Assembly (NCBI GenBank): GCA_019915135.1
Contig: JAHLMK010000018.1
Location: 682,001 to 746,000, forward strand
DNA from: Strobilurus pachycystidiatus
Lineage: Eukaryota; Basidiomycota; Agaricomycetes; Agaricales; Physalacriaceae
DNA: 64,000 bases
Direction of reading: 5' to 3'
Shown here: positions 22,603 to 34,818 of the stretch, one piece after another
Numbering within the stretch: the first letter of the stretch is position 1
Layout of the letters: every line of letters starts with the position of its first letter
Program-made: the position numbers and the translations under genes
The notes under the pieces: generated by a model
The model's input: the letters and a program-made list of their open reading frames with translations, nothing else
Told to the model about the DNA's origin: nothing
Database searches by the model: none

Positions 22603-25210
22603 CTAATACAAACTCCCGTAGTCTGAAAACGTGCTGCTGTCCGAATCCGAGGGAATAGAGATACCCAATCGCTCGCAAAGAACCTCAGCACTCGGTCGAG
22701 TGAACGGGTCCCACCTCATGGTCATGTCAATGAACTCTTTCTGGTACTCTGAAGCTCGACTGTCGATGAGGCTTGGTCTTCGATTGCAGTCCCTCTTGGA
22801 GTGACTTCAATTTTGACTCGAAGAAAGGAGAGCTATGTAACACACCTGTTAGTTAAACATCTCAAGGGCCTTTTCAAAGTTCCATGGCCCGGTAGATATG
22901 TAGAAGACAGTGCTGCCAAGCCCCCATATATCCGTGCTATTCGAGTACCGAGTGCCACGAGACTGCAGCATTTCCGGAGCCCAAAAGCTACAGTCACTTT
23001 GGATTACTTCTTGTATTTGTTCGTTTATATCAATATTGCGGCTTTTGGCATCTGAGATTGGCCTTAGCGCTGAAGCCTTATGCAAATGAGCGGTGAGTTC
23101 ATATGATAAGTAACGCGTTGAATGTGGCGAGACCAAGCTCACTGTGTGCAGTGTATGCGTCTACATTGATAAGCTTGACATGGTTCCCTTTATCGAGAAG
23201 AATACTCTTGGGTGATATGTTCAAATGAATGATTCCGCCAGAATGAAGAAATTGAAGAGCATCTGTTATGATGTGGCCTCACCGTAACCAAAGGCCCTCC
23301 ACTTGGATCACACTTGGGCGTCCTGATGCCACGGCTACGCGAACCAGCGCCACACCGGGAGATGCCGAGAGGCATATCAAGGAGTTGAGGGTTCAATCCC
23401 TTATGGCAACAGAGCTGGGATCATGAAGTCCCGCCCTCCCGGATACACTTTGGAGCGAGCACACATGGTGTAAGACACCCCGGGAATATACTTAGGCTGC
23501 GTGAGTCAGGCGGGAGTCGGTACCTGACCAAACCCGCCTTCCCGACCAATGGGCGGCCATCAATCTGTTGGGTGGTCATCGGGATGTCGGGATCTCCGTC
23601 ATCCGCAGCGTCGGACCACTCCCGACGCATCAGGAGTATGTGGTAGAAGCTTCGAGAAGAGGAACAACGAGCAAGCATGGGATTAGTATAAATACAGAGA
23701 CAACGCTGTACTAGCTACTCAGACTTCGTCCTTAACCAGTTTTCCCCCATACAACTCCGTTAGGCACTCTGAGCTCCCCGTGGTAGGACTCATCCACATG
23801 TCTCCTTTCGATACCTCCGCCAACGTCGTTGACTCCGACGTCGGACGAAGGAAGGCTCTCCGACGCCACACCTGGGACCAGGTCCGGTGGCGAGCTTTGT
23901 ACCTTGGGATTAGGTTCCTACGATACTATAGTCTCTGGCGAGACGGACGTGCGACCATCGAGGGTCCCTACGACTGGTACAGTACGACCAGTCGAGCACA
24001 ATATGAGGATGTACGTGGTACGCTCGCAGGAAAGCTATGGGTTGACTACAGGGGTAGTCTCCCATGAGCGAGTCCATGTCACGGCGGGATCAGGTCGTAA
24101 CAGCATCCACAACACTCCGTATGATGTGCTTCACAAGATGCTCATTCATGGGACACGAGGAACTTTGCACCCAGCTCACAAGAGAGCATCCAGGGAAATA
24201 CTCCATGACAAGATATGCGTGATTCAGTCCCAAAGGTTCTGGATCTCGATATATCTCTATCAAAACAAAATGAAGTCAGGCACTCAAATCAGACATAGGT
24301 AAATAGGTGGTATACCGTACCGGAACAACAGATGTAGTGCATGAAGTACTCCCTATTACGAGGATCAGTTTTTACTTCCGAGATGTTCTCTAAGCTCGAA
24401 ATCTCCCGATACGCTATGGCTTGCGTGTTTCCTTTTGGTAGCAGGACATGTTTTGCAACAGTGTAAATAGCCTTTTTGCCGTTTGAGTAACAAGTGGCAA
24501 AGAAAACCGTCTCTATGCCCTGCTCTTTTGGCCGATCTTGTGAATTTTCTGAATGATCTCGTTCCAGAGCCCTCCCAAGACGTATCTGATATTCTCATGA
24601 AGCATATGTTAGTTGCAGTACTTGAATAGATGCAGAGCTACCCCATACGTTTGGGCCCTCCATCAACATGGAAGGTAGTAGCACAACTTGAAGGGAAATA
24701 GTCGCGATACATCGTCGTGATACGCTCCTTCGGCGGACGACATCTACCAAGATGGGTGAGCACACTCAAGCCTGTCTACTGGACATTTGTGGATGTGTAT
24801 ACCAATTAAGATCTTCCCTGGCTTGTTTCTTTGCCTCAGATCGCTTTCTGGTCGATGATTAGCAGCCAGTGACAGGAAGGAACGGCTACGAACTCTAGGT
24901 CAGCGTGAGCAGTTCGCAGTTCAGTGACGAGTTCATTCAAACGGTCTCTCAAGCTTGGATTAAATCTTGAGAATGGTTTACTTGAGTCTTTTTCGATTGC
25001 AGCGATCAGCGCAGAATGTATGCTTCAGGAGTCTCAGTTACGAGTAAGACCTGGAAAGTGTGGCGCGTACACTTGGTATTGGGTGCAATAGTCATGAACG
25101 ACCTCCTGATCAACCTCAGCTTCCAAGTCGGCATGAATTTGATTCGACAAGTCCTGGATGGCTGTTACGTTGTTGCACGTCTTGCGAATAATGTTTCCGG
25201 CGATAGGCAT
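22603..25210 (-). pseudogene. Kinase-like tandem paralog C, disrupted by a solo LTR
   Basis: Minus-strand gene, from about 25210 (MPIAGNIIRKTCNN) to the stop at 22603. Recognisable parts: ESLRDRLNELVTELRTAHADL-type N-terminal helices, an N-lobe with the lysine retained (IYTVAKHVLL), the hinge region (AYLVMEYFPG), then the catalytic loop, which reads IIHLNISPKSILLD instead of HRD. VKLINVDAYT replaces DFG, and TDIWGLGSTVFYISTGPW follows. An 839-bp LTR (23264-24102) sits between VVDA and LQFLHSGG, splitting helix E. Because HRD and DFG are already gone, the copy was probably a pseudokinase before the insertion. Splicing of the LTR as part of an intron is conceivable but no suitable splice sites were seen. 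Confidence 0.75.
23264..24102 (+). mobile_element. Solo LTR with 5-bp target-site duplication
   Basis: 839 bp beginning TGTTATGATG and ending GTCGTAACA, so it has TGTTA/TAACA termini. The flanking pentanucleotide GCATC occurs at 23259-23263 and again at 24103-24107, a clean target duplication. Near-identical sequence recurs at 62767-63615 (same strand) and, reversed and more diverged, at 59804-60700. It carries a promoter-like TATAAATA at about 23687. No internal region is present, so it arose by LTR-LTR recombination after insertion into the kinase gene. Confidence 0.92.
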
Positions 25211-25621
25211 AGCGGTAGGAGGTCAAACAGAGGGTGTTGGCTAGCGGCTATTTGACCTGTAATAAGAACAAGAAAAGCCATCGCGGATCTGATGCAAACT
25301 TGGTGACTATTGTTCTCCGACCTGACTTGATAACTGACACAAGACATCTCGGTAGCTAGCAGTGGACGGCGAGCACAGGAGTATCAAACACCAATGTTAG
25401 CTTCAATCAGTAAGAAAGAAAGCGGCAGTACTTAGACCACCCTTGTACCACATGAACATCATGGTGTCAGTAATTGAACGATGTTGCCGTTTGTGGACAA
25501 GAGACAAGCGGACCTGGACAGGACCGGGGTGCGTTGCGGTCTTTTGTTCCGCACCACAACAACAATCTCGGTTACTTATATAAAGTGAAATGTGGCTCAC
25601 CAAGACATCAACATCCCGACC
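25211..25621. other. Intergenic, divergent promoters of two kinase-like genes
   Basis: About 400 bp between the minus-strand paralog C and the plus-strand gene at 25622. A TATATAAA box lies at 25577-25584. Nothing else supported. Confidence 0.4.
25577..25584 (+). promoter_or_regulatory. TATA box of the kinase-like gene at 25622
   Basis: TATATAAA, 38 bp upstream of the ATG at 25622. Confidence 0.45.
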
Positions 25622-26851
25622 ATGCTTTCATATAACCTCTCATTACCAAGGAGGATGAATTCTGGGTCGAACACTATGCCGAACTCCTTTCTGCCGGCTA
25701 CCAACTACGCCCTCGATATCGCCCTGGCTGGAAACCCAGCGTATCGAAACTAATCTGGCCACAGCCAGAGGATCATTTCTCTCTGGGGATTCGTGTATGC
25801 TGTCCTTTGCGCTACTTTCTACCCTTCGGACGATTGACTGAATTAAAGCGTGGACACGTCAACGACGCGATACGTCTCGTCGATAACACTCATATCATGC
25901 TACGGATCATCCTAGAGAAGGACGAAGAAGTTGTCCTAAAAAACCTTCGACAGCCTAGCTTGAAATCGCCGCATAACCGTACTGTCCCGATACTCGACGA
26001 ATTATCCATTTATGGGCGCACTATCCTAGTGATGCCATTCTTGAGGGACTTTGATGACCCTCCTTTTGAACGGCGCAGTGAATGTCTGGAGGCTATCAGA
26101 CAGATTCTCCAAGGTCTCAAATTCATGCACGACAACAATATCGCACATAAGTAAATGCTGCATTGGCTTTCGTTCTCAGGCTTTCTTTGGCTGACAATAC
26201 TCCCAGTGATGCGTGCGCTGGCAATATCATGATGGACTGTTCGAAGCTCGTCCCTACCAGCTACTCATACGTTCGTCCATGGACCACAGACGGTGTCAAC
26301 ACATTCCTCAAATTTCCGACGACTCGAACGGCCGTTGGGCCAATGCAGTACTATTACATCGACTTCGAGACCGCCCGAGTCTGGCCGGAGGGTCCTGATG
26401 GTGCATCGTACAGCTACGGAAGGGTAGGACAAGATAAAACCGTACCGGAATTTCTTTTCCTATACTACAATGTCTTTTCGCTTGACATATATCAAGTTGG
26501 CCACAACGTTCTCCAAGAACGTTTCCTCGAGGTTTGTGCACCAACAGTTCATCACATGAGGACGAAAGTTGACTGAAATCCTCCCAGCGTTATGAGGGAT
26601 TGGAATTTCTTCGGCCGTTGGTCGAAGGAATGACGAAAACTTCCCCTGAGGAGCGGATAACGGCTGGCGAGGCGGTTGAACTTCTAGAAAGTCTCGTCTC
26701 TCAGCTGGATGCAAAGAACCTACGCAAAGATTACTTGTTTGTCAAGAAAAAGTATGTTTGGCCTGCCCAGAAAGCTCACTGGCGTCGCCACAAACGTAAA
26801 ACTAGACTTCTGAACTTTCTTACATCGCAATTGCGCTGTCTACCTTTGTAA
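25622..26851 (+). pseudogene. Agaricomycete kinase-like protein with a 5' frameshift
   Basis: Paralog of the gene at 13911-15186. The first ATG after the TATA box (25622) opens MLSYNLSLP, but the family signature DEFWVEHYAELLSAGYQLRPRY continues in another frame from about 25651. One missing base near 25650 accounts for this. Downstream exons are clean: an intron ends at gaattaaag before RGHVNDAIRLVDN, then VVLKNLRQ, ILVMPFLRDFDDPPFERR, AIRQILQGLKFMHDNNIAH, a splice restoring HND at the catalytic loop followed by NIMMD, YYIDFETARVWP at the DFG position, and a C-lobe RYEGLEFLRPLVEGM. The lysine and both catalytic aspartates are retained, unlike in the 13911 gene. A sequencing error or an unseen upstream exon could also explain the frame change. 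Confidence 0.6.
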
Positions 26852-27554
26852 CTCAGTCGACAATACTGTAGAATGTCTATAATATTGACTGAATCTTGCC
26901 TCTCTTACTTTCTGTCACTTCCAATCTGGCAGGAAGAGCACGCGCGTCGCAACTCGACCTAGCGGACTGCTCGGAATCAGCTTTGTGCCAGACTCTCCGG
27001 TGAGATCAAAGCACTGAAATCGAGTCGAAACGTCCTCAGGCTGGATGTTTATTTTCGAGTTTGATACGCCGATACACGTTCTCTGACAGTTTGGTGATTG
27101 ATAGACGGGCGAGGCGTCGCCACAGATGCAAGACCAGACTTCTCTGTTGTCCAGCATCGAAATACTAAGTCGCTGCCTCTCATTTTGTGAATAAGCGACG
27201 ATGCTTATGACATAGACTGCCCATGGCATGATCTTTCTTGGGCAACACGTACTGGCGGACTCAACTCCAGGAGCGCATCACAAAATCACGAATCGACTGA
27301 GGACGACGAAGACACACTCAGGTTTATTCGAAATCACCTTACACGAAAGCGCGCGGCTGCAAGACTTGAACTGCAAGATGTAATATACAATGCGTCAAAA
27401 TGAGTGAACGTCAGGACAGTACTAATACATTGTAGAACCAGGTAATGTAAGTAGCTGCATGGTCGATAGTTTAAAGCAATGGAAAACTACGAAAACAATA
27501 TCTAGTTGGTGACAAAACAAGGGAAGCGTCCATCCGCGTATCAGTAGCATATCA
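26852..27554. other. Intergenic region holding a possible small Cys-containing protein
   Basis: About 700 bp between convergent genes. A minus-strand frame from 27229 to 26915 encodes 104 residues, MPWAVYVISIVAYSQ then a segment with cysteines (WSCICGDASPVY, NCQRTCIGV). The start is weakly hydrophobic and could be a signal peptide. No family is recognised and I do not promote it to a gene. Confidence 0.3.
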
Positions 27555-30500
27555 TCACTTCTGCTCTGTGTAGCTCTTCACCGTCTCCTTCATCATATCG
27601 AGCACCATCTTCTGCTTTACCGGGTCCGAGGACATCTCGATCTTCCCAGTCGCTAGTCCGATCAAGTACGCAAAGTCCGCCTGAGCGACAAGCGATAGTC
27701 GTGCGGTGGCGCGATTGGACTGCTTTTCCTCCATACGCTCCTTGAATTGCTGGGCGAACTTCTTGGAAATGAGGTCGGCACGCTCGACGACGCTGAACGG
27801 TACGCCAGCAAGGTTGGCAACGTGCGTGCCGAACGAAGAAGTGGCAACACCATCGACGAGTTTATATAGGAAGACGATCTGTGAAGCAAGGTGAGCCTAT
27901 TTCGAGAGATCCGGTCAGAACATACGTCGCGCTTTTCCTCATCTACGATACTAGACATGTGCATGTTCCGAATATTCGGATGGTACTTGAAGTCGTCTGT
28001 CATGGAGCCGTAATGGGTGGCGAAGAATGTCAGCGGCAGAGTGTGGGTAGCCAACTCGTGAAGGACAGCGCCAGCAATGGCCATGCCGTCCTGCAAAATG
28101 ATGAGCATTCACTACCTGAATACGAGCGAAAACCTACGAAGGTGGAAGTTCCACGACCAAGCTCTGTCACACGGTAAGCAGGAGCACGAATGGATTAGAC
28201 GAACAAGTACCGTCCAGTATGACGAAAGACTTCGGGGTCGCGTCGCGTAGAATCTTGCAACATTCATCCAGTTCCACCTTGAAGGTACTCGCATTCGAGA
28301 ACATGTTGTCGTAGGCGCCCATTCGTGTTAGGATAGAGTCAACAGGGGACAATCTACGCCATGCTCTTGAGCCTGGTAGATACGAAGTTCAACAGAGCCA
28401 ACGCACCTGGCACTGGCGGCCGGGACAAACATCCCCAGCTGTGCCATGATCTGCGCGCCTCGATCAGACCTATAGGTGCAAGAGAAGAGGGGAAACACAC
28501 GCACAATACCGGTCGCCGTCATTCTCATAACAGTAGATTTCCCGCTATCGCCGACTTCAGGTCCTGCTCATCAACCACGACTGATTCACTTACGCCATGT
28601 TAGGTCCTAAGAGCGATATGAGCATAGTCACGCAAAACGCCATGAGAAGAGATCCTACCTGTCAGCAACGCAATCCGTGGCTTCTCCCCACCCAGCCTCA
28701 CATCATTCGGAATGAAGCTCTTGATATTACTTAACGTCGGATGCCTCAGCTCCTCAAAGTCCACATACGCCGAATCGCTCTCGACAAACTCCGGCCGACA
28801 CTTGGGCTCATCAAGGACGTTGGACGACTTTGCCAGACTGAAGAGACAATCGAGTTCGGCGAAGACGCGGATGGCGCGCAGCCAGACTGATCTGTCGGAA
28901 TCGAACTCTTCGAAGACGCGATTCTTGAAGGCCTTCATGATTATGCTACGCGTTTCTCGGGCTTCCTTCAGACTGCGCACGGATTTCTGAATACCATCAA
29001 CGCGCCACCGGGCTTTGGCCTGCAACGGTTGTTCACGACAAAGCCTGCAAAGACAGAAACAACGTACTTTGGTGCCACCATTTTTCACCCAGTCCTTCGG
29101 TATCTTCTTCTCGGAAGCGCTGGTCTCGACGAGATATATTTCCTTGTGTTTCATGAGAACGCATCGATACTGTGTACCAGGCAACACACCTTGTTCCCTA
29201 TAGCACTATGCCACCACGCTAGCTTGATTCTATGGGACAGAGCTGAATAACAACGTCAATGCGAGGACGACATAAACGCACCCCAACTTCTCCTCAAACT
29301 CCTCCAGCTCCTCATCTAGGCCACGTTCAAGTTGTCTGATCTTCTTGCTGATTTCGTCAAATTCCGCGTCCTTGCCCTTCTGGGGAACAAGCTCGTTGAT
29401 ATCTGATTGCCATCAGAGCTCGCCATGATTGCGTTGGATAACGCTTCTCACCCTTGTCGCTCGGCTGGACATACATCGACTCGACGTTCTTGATATGTGG
29501 AAGGAGATCAGGCGCTCCGCGCAACAGACCCAAAATCGTCTTTGACTCAAAGCCTTCCGACGTGTTCGCCAAAGTGTTCATACCACGACTGAGTTTCTTG
29601 AACGCCTGCAATTTGAGGGTCAGACCATCGCAGGGTAAGCGACGCGGAGGTAAGACTTACAGAGAGAACTTTCAAGAAATCCTTGACCTTGCAGTTCTTG
29701 GCATGGATGCGGGAAACGACGCGTTCGAGATCAGGTAATCCTTTGGCAATTTCAGAGAATTCGCCCTCGAATATGGGGTGAGCCATCAGGTCTTGGACAG
29801 CGTCGAGTCTGCAGGTGCATACATAAGATTTTCGACTGAGTTTGACGAAGTCACGAACCTCGTATTGATATCGGCGATATCACGAAGAGGCATGCAGAGC
29901 CAGATACGGAACAATCGCTTGCCAAAAGGAGTGACACAGCGGCTGAGTAGCTGCAATAGAGACCCTTCCATGGTACCTTCGTTATTTTGCAAGACCTGTG
30001 GCAGAGAAAAGTATTCACTGGAATCCACTTATAGAAACATGACGCTTACCTCGATGTGAGCCAACGTCTGCCCGTCCAAAACTAAGCCCTGCCCTTGTTT
30101 CATCGGGTCATAAACGTTGAAGTTCTTCATGCTCAGAATGTCCTTGTCGATGTTGAGCTGACGGAGATACCTATCCGGGTGTCAGTCCACATTGCTTTCC
30201 GCACTGTGTTGCGTTAGTCTCACCAGATCATGGCCCCCAGCGCCTCCATCGCGGGCTGCGAATCGGCCATATCACGGATAGTCTGTGGCACCGCTACTGG
30301 CAGGAGACGAGCCCCCCCGTCAGCGTCCATTTCGCCATCCTCTGCAGGATAAAGCGACCTCAACTCCTTGAGCGTCTCGTCGTAGCCGAAGCCTTCCACA
30401 TCACGAAGACCAGTCCATAGACAAGCAGCCGGTAAGAATGCTTTCAATAGTCGAGTGGTCGTTACAGAGAGTTGTCCCTGGCATGCTCATGTCAGCTACC

Positions 30501-32495
30501 ATTCGCAGATGAGAAGAGAGGGATCACCTACCTTGGTGAAGAGCATCTCTTTCGGCCGAGCTTGCCTCATCAACGTCTCCAGCTTGGTACGGCAAATATC
30601 ATCTTTGAACACGCTCAACTCGAACTGAGATGTGGAGCAGTCCAGTACGCAGATGCCGAACGTGTTGTTTCCATCGTCGCTTTCCACCTCTCTGATGGAA
30701 ATGCAATGACCAGCGTGGTCGTCCGTCAACATCTCAGCGTCGACTAGCGTACCGTTCGTGTACACTTTGTGCAACTCTCTGGTAACGTTGTCACAGAATG
30801 AATCAGACACTCCAGATAGCACTGACCTTCGAACAATCTTGTCCTTCTCGGTAGCTTTCGCTTTCCCCTTGCCCTTGTCAGTGGCGATACGCATCTCCGC
30901 ACCCAAGGCAGTTTCAGCCTGGTCAACCTTTCCGACCTTGTAGCCCTTTCCCAGGAATTTCCTGTAGGATTTGAGCATCGGTACGAACATGTCCGTGAGT
31001 ATCTTACGCAGCCCAGAAATCGAAAGACATCTCCGGTACGCCGACCATGGACATCTTGACTCGTTGAGTGAGCTTCAGGTCAAATTCCTGGTGGCCAACT
31101 CTAGCGTCATCCTCGTACAACTCGTAAAATTTTCTGTGAACGTTTTAATCGAACATCAAATACGTGCAAGGCAGCTCTCACCCCTTCTGGAAGAATAAGA
31201 TCTGCGCGGGATAAGCGAAGGTCAACGATGTAGGGTGGTTGAATTCTTACAGTATCGTAATGATTCTGCTTGATCTCCCAAAACTATTCGACGTTAGTCA
31301 AGGCGAGATGGACAGCGAATTTTTCAAACCTGTTTCTCGAAGGGTGTGAATTCGGACCATGCTGTCTTGGGCACGTACAAAGTACGCGGATCATAATTAG
31401 GTTGGCCTGGTCGATTGCCATCTTTCTGGTGGAATACTCAGCGCGATATCGAATGAATGGCTAGCATCACGTACATCCTTAATGTCAAGGAGGAACGCGT
31501 AAGGATCGTCCGCTGCCTTTTTCTCGTTCTTCTTGTTTTGCTCCCTGCGCTCTGCGGCTGTGAGGAAAGCCGAACCGCCCGATGAAGATGCGGCGGTAGG
31601 AATGCTCTTCGAGGACGATGCCGACTTCTTAGGTGCAGGACGCGATTTCTTCTTGCTCACCACTTCGTCTTCGTCTTCATCGTCAAAGTCGGTGTCTCGA
31701 GAAGATGCGGTCGAGCTCCTGGACTTGATAGACTTGGTATCATCGTCAGAGTCGCTGGGTACAATGAAGTCATCGTCATCTGAGGCGGCGGACGAGCGAG
31801 AGCCTAGAGAGACATGAGAAACATGTTGGTATACCTTGAATGTATGCGCACCTTTCTTTCCCTTGGGCTTCTTGAAATGGGTCAGCCTCTTTGAGAATGA
31901 GCTCAAGACTTCCTGGCTCTCGTCGTCTTCGTCGTCGTCGTCACTAGGAGGGACAGAGAGCCTGGGCTTCTTGGCGGGTCCTAATCACATATTAGACAGG
32001 AAAGACGCGCAGAGATTTGCGCACCTTTGCTCTTGAGCGGAGAGGATCCCATATTGGATGTCGACCCGCGCGTCGTCGACGAAAGCAGCGTTTCATCGTC
32101 CGAGTCCTCGTACACGATCTTGCGCTTTCCCTGTGGGTCATGTTAGAGTGGGGATTATTGCCGTATAACTACGCCCGCACTGATCTCGCCCGCACTTGCT
32201 TCGCCTCCTGCACGTCGTTGTCCATGTCGACGTCAATGGGGTCGCTTGTGGGCGGGGTATCGTTCGAGTTGCTCTTTCCCAGCGAGGACACAGAGCTCCC
32301 TGCTGCCGACGACGTCAGTGCGCGTTGGTCCGTCTTTTTGGACTCTGGGGTAACGGGAGTCGCGACTTTGGGCGGCCGCGACGCGTTCGAAATTTTCGGG
32401 GTCGGCTTGGGCTTTTCCGCGGAGCCCTTCGAGAACCAGCCCATCAGACTCTTCTGCTTCATGTTCTCGGTTGACGGCTTCGCCTTGGGCGCCAT
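27555..32495 (-). CDS. MSH6: DNA mismatch repair protein MSH6
   Basis: Minus strand from the ATG at 32495 to the stop at 27555, with many introns of about 50 bp; roughly 1,200 residues. The N-terminus carries a PCNA-interacting peptide, [10 protein letters not shown] (QxxLxxWF), then an acidic and serine-rich linker ([18 protein letters not shown]). The mismatch-recognition domain has [13 protein letters not shown], containing the Phe-x-Glu that contacts the mispair, and [16 protein letters not shown]. Later come the connector, lever and clamp regions. The ATPase shows Walker A GPNMA/GKST split by an intron at 28545-28593, Walker B FVILDE followed by [14 protein letters not shown], and THYGSM. 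The C-terminal helices ([13 protein letters not shown]) pair with MSH2. The heterodimer recognises base mispairs and small loops. No frame break was seen, but not every exon boundary was fixed. Confidence 0.93.
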
Positions 32496-33353
32496 GGTGG
32501 ATGTCGGTGGGCAAGCGCGTTGGTCCTTGTTTGGCACCGCCTGGTGGATGAGTACTGAGTGGCTGTGCATACCTCTTGCTTTAAGACTCTCTCTAATGCA
32601 TCGCGGTGCCTTAAACATGTTAAGCGAACTCTGATAGTATCACGATCAGAAAGCATCTGAAGACTTCGACAAGTACTGACACATACTCATCCACTCTGGA
32701 GGTTGCTCTGCTTGAACTCAAAGTGAGGCGGACTCAGACTGCGCTGCTCCCGATCGCCGACTCATGTCGTTCTTCAACAGAGCATCGCTACCCGCGCTCC
32801 GACATGCCTGCAGGTGCTACACGAGGAGATACTCTACAGAGATGCATGATGAGCAGACGGAACGACATCAATCAAGGGCAGGGCATCTCATGAAGAGTCT
32901 AGCCTCGGAATGCGATTTTTGATCCCAATTGGTTGTTGTCTCTGATGATTATCCACTTACATCCTACTGAGTCACCTCCACGAAGGCAGAATGACTGAGG
33001 TTATCCGTGCGCAGCCGAGCTTGCTCTATGAGCCTCAACGTGCTAAGGCTCTCTTCATACTTCCTGACATGTACGGCCATTTCAAATTGAATCCTTCCCT
33101 TGAGCTGAAACTGCCTCGATGTTATTAGGCAGCCAAGTGACCATCTAACGATGACTATCACAGTCTCGGCGGCGCACAAGCTGCATCGCTCCTTCGCGAC
33201 CTATCACAAGTCTGATGCGATTCTGTGTCAGTAAATATTACAACAAAAGGGTATATATAGAGGACGCCCTGCATTTCCTCGAATTCGGTTTTCTCTTCTT
33301 CTTTCTTACCGGTCGATCCGCTTCTCTTTGGGCTGTGCCTCCCCCTTGACTTG
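32496..33353. other. Divergent promoter region between MSH6 and the lipase
   Basis: About 860 bp with no convincing coding frame. A TATATATA box at 33252-33259 serves the lipase. A CT-rich run (ttctcttcttctttctt) follows it. Confidence 0.45.
33252..33259 (+). promoter_or_regulatory. TATA box of the lipase gene
   Basis: TATATATA, 95 bp upstream of the ATG at 33354, followed by a pyrimidine-rich leader. Confidence 0.45.
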
Positions 33354-34604
33354 ATGTCATCCTTCTTGCAGGTTTTGGCTCTGATCAGCAGCCTTTCGCT
33401 CTTTACTTCGATCGCTTGGGCCGCGCCTGTTGCGCAGCCAGGTTTCTTTGGTGATTTGGGAAAGGCGTTACATGGGCTGGGCTCGCCGAGCAAGACAGTG
33501 GCACTCGCTGCTGCTGATCTTACCTCAGACTTCAGCCGTGCTGCTCAGTTCAGTCGCGCCGTGTACTGCTCGACTGACTCAGTTATCACATCTACCTGTG
33601 GTCCAGCTTGTGACGCGTTGGGAGCAGACGTAAACTTTTTACTGTCTGGAGGCGGTGTGTTTCTCTACTTGGCTGGCCACTACTCATGCAACTGACTTTT
33701 GGTATAGACGGTGCTGTGACGCCTCTTTGTGAGTCCAATTGTGTTCCGCTGCTCGATGATCATGATCATTGATGCATCATCATCATCGAGTCTTTGTTGC
33801 CCATGATCCGACACAAAACTCAATCGTTGTTGCTCATCAGGGCACAGACCCAACCAAGATGTGCGTTGTTATCGTCACGGAATCACACAATCACTGATGT
33901 TCATCCTCTTAGCCTATCAATTTTGAACGACATTCAGTTCTTTTTGCAGGATATCAATACGACCTTGATTTCAGCTGCAAGTAGTGGTAGGCATTCTGCG
34001 TCCATTTGTTGTTTCTCTCGCTGACCGAGACATGCTTCGACAGACATTCAAGTTCATTCAGGATTCCAGAGCACGTTCGAACGGACGGCAGATGACATCC
34101 TGAACACCGTTCAAGATGCTTTGACGAGTACCGGGTCGACGAATGTCGTGGTTACAGGCCACTCACTTGGTATGTATCAGATTTGTCGGCGGACTTGGCG
34201 CTGATCTATGGTGCACAGGTGCTGCCATCGCCACGCTCGACGCCGTCATGTTCAAATCAAAGCTTGACCCATCCGTCAAGATCACCACCACCCTCTTTGG
34301 CTCGCCCCGAGTCGGTGATCAAGCTTTCGCCGATTTTGCGGATCAGCAGCTTGGCACTAACCTTGCGCGTGTAACCAACCAAGCCGATCCCGTTCCCTTG
34401 CTCCCGCCACGATTTCTGGAGTTCGAGCACCCATCGGGGGAGGTACATATCAATACTGTGGATGCGGACGGGAATGCCGTTGATGTTGTGAAGTGCGACG
34501 GACAGGAAAACTCGGACTGCTCTGATAAGGAGAACCTTCTGGAGGCCGATGTTCTGAATCATCTCGGTGAGCTGAGCGTTGAGCACAAGATCATCTGGAT
34601 CTAA
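33354..34604 (+). CDS. Secreted class-3 (triacylglycerol) lipase
   Basis: Starts at the ATG at 33354 with a signal peptide, MSSFLQVLALISSLSLFTSI then AWAAPV, and ends at 34604; at least five exons. Reading order: DFSRAAQFSRAVYCSTDS, FFVAHDPTQNSIVVAHQG (oxyanion strand), the nucleophile elbow VVVTGHSLGAAIATLD (GHSLG, catalytic Ser), LFGSPRVGDQAFADF, ARVTNQADPVPLLPP (catalytic Asp) and the C-terminal SVEHKIIWI (probable catalytic His). This is the fungal alpha/beta-hydrolase family of Rhizomucor-type lipases and feruloyl esterases. It would act outside the cell on acylglycerols or related esters; substrate cannot be read from sequence. The intron near 33730-33793 is rich in atcatc repeats. Confidence 0.9.
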
Positions 34605-34744
34605 CCTGATGATAGGACCATACTTCGACAACATCTCCTTCGGAGCAAATCAATGCGCTTGAGCTTTAGAATGCTATTGTCAATCAGAATTAGAAATATC
34701 ACGCTCATACAACCAATCACGCCATGAAATGCCATCTTTCCATC

Positions 34745-34818
34745 GGTTCGATGGCGTAGTTGGTTATCGCATCTGTCTAACACACAGAAGGTCCTCAGTT
34801 CGAGCCTGGGTCGAATCA
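34745..34818 (+). tRNA. tRNA-Val (AAC)
   Basis: Intact cloverleaf of 74 nt without intron. Acceptor GGTTCGA pairs with TCGAATC (one G-T wobble), discriminator A. The anticodon stem TCTGT/ACAGA closes the loop CTAACAC, giving anticodon AAC. The T arm is CTCAG-TTCGAGC-CTGGG. A TTTTT run starting at 34820 provides the RNA polymerase III terminator. Confidence 0.93.
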
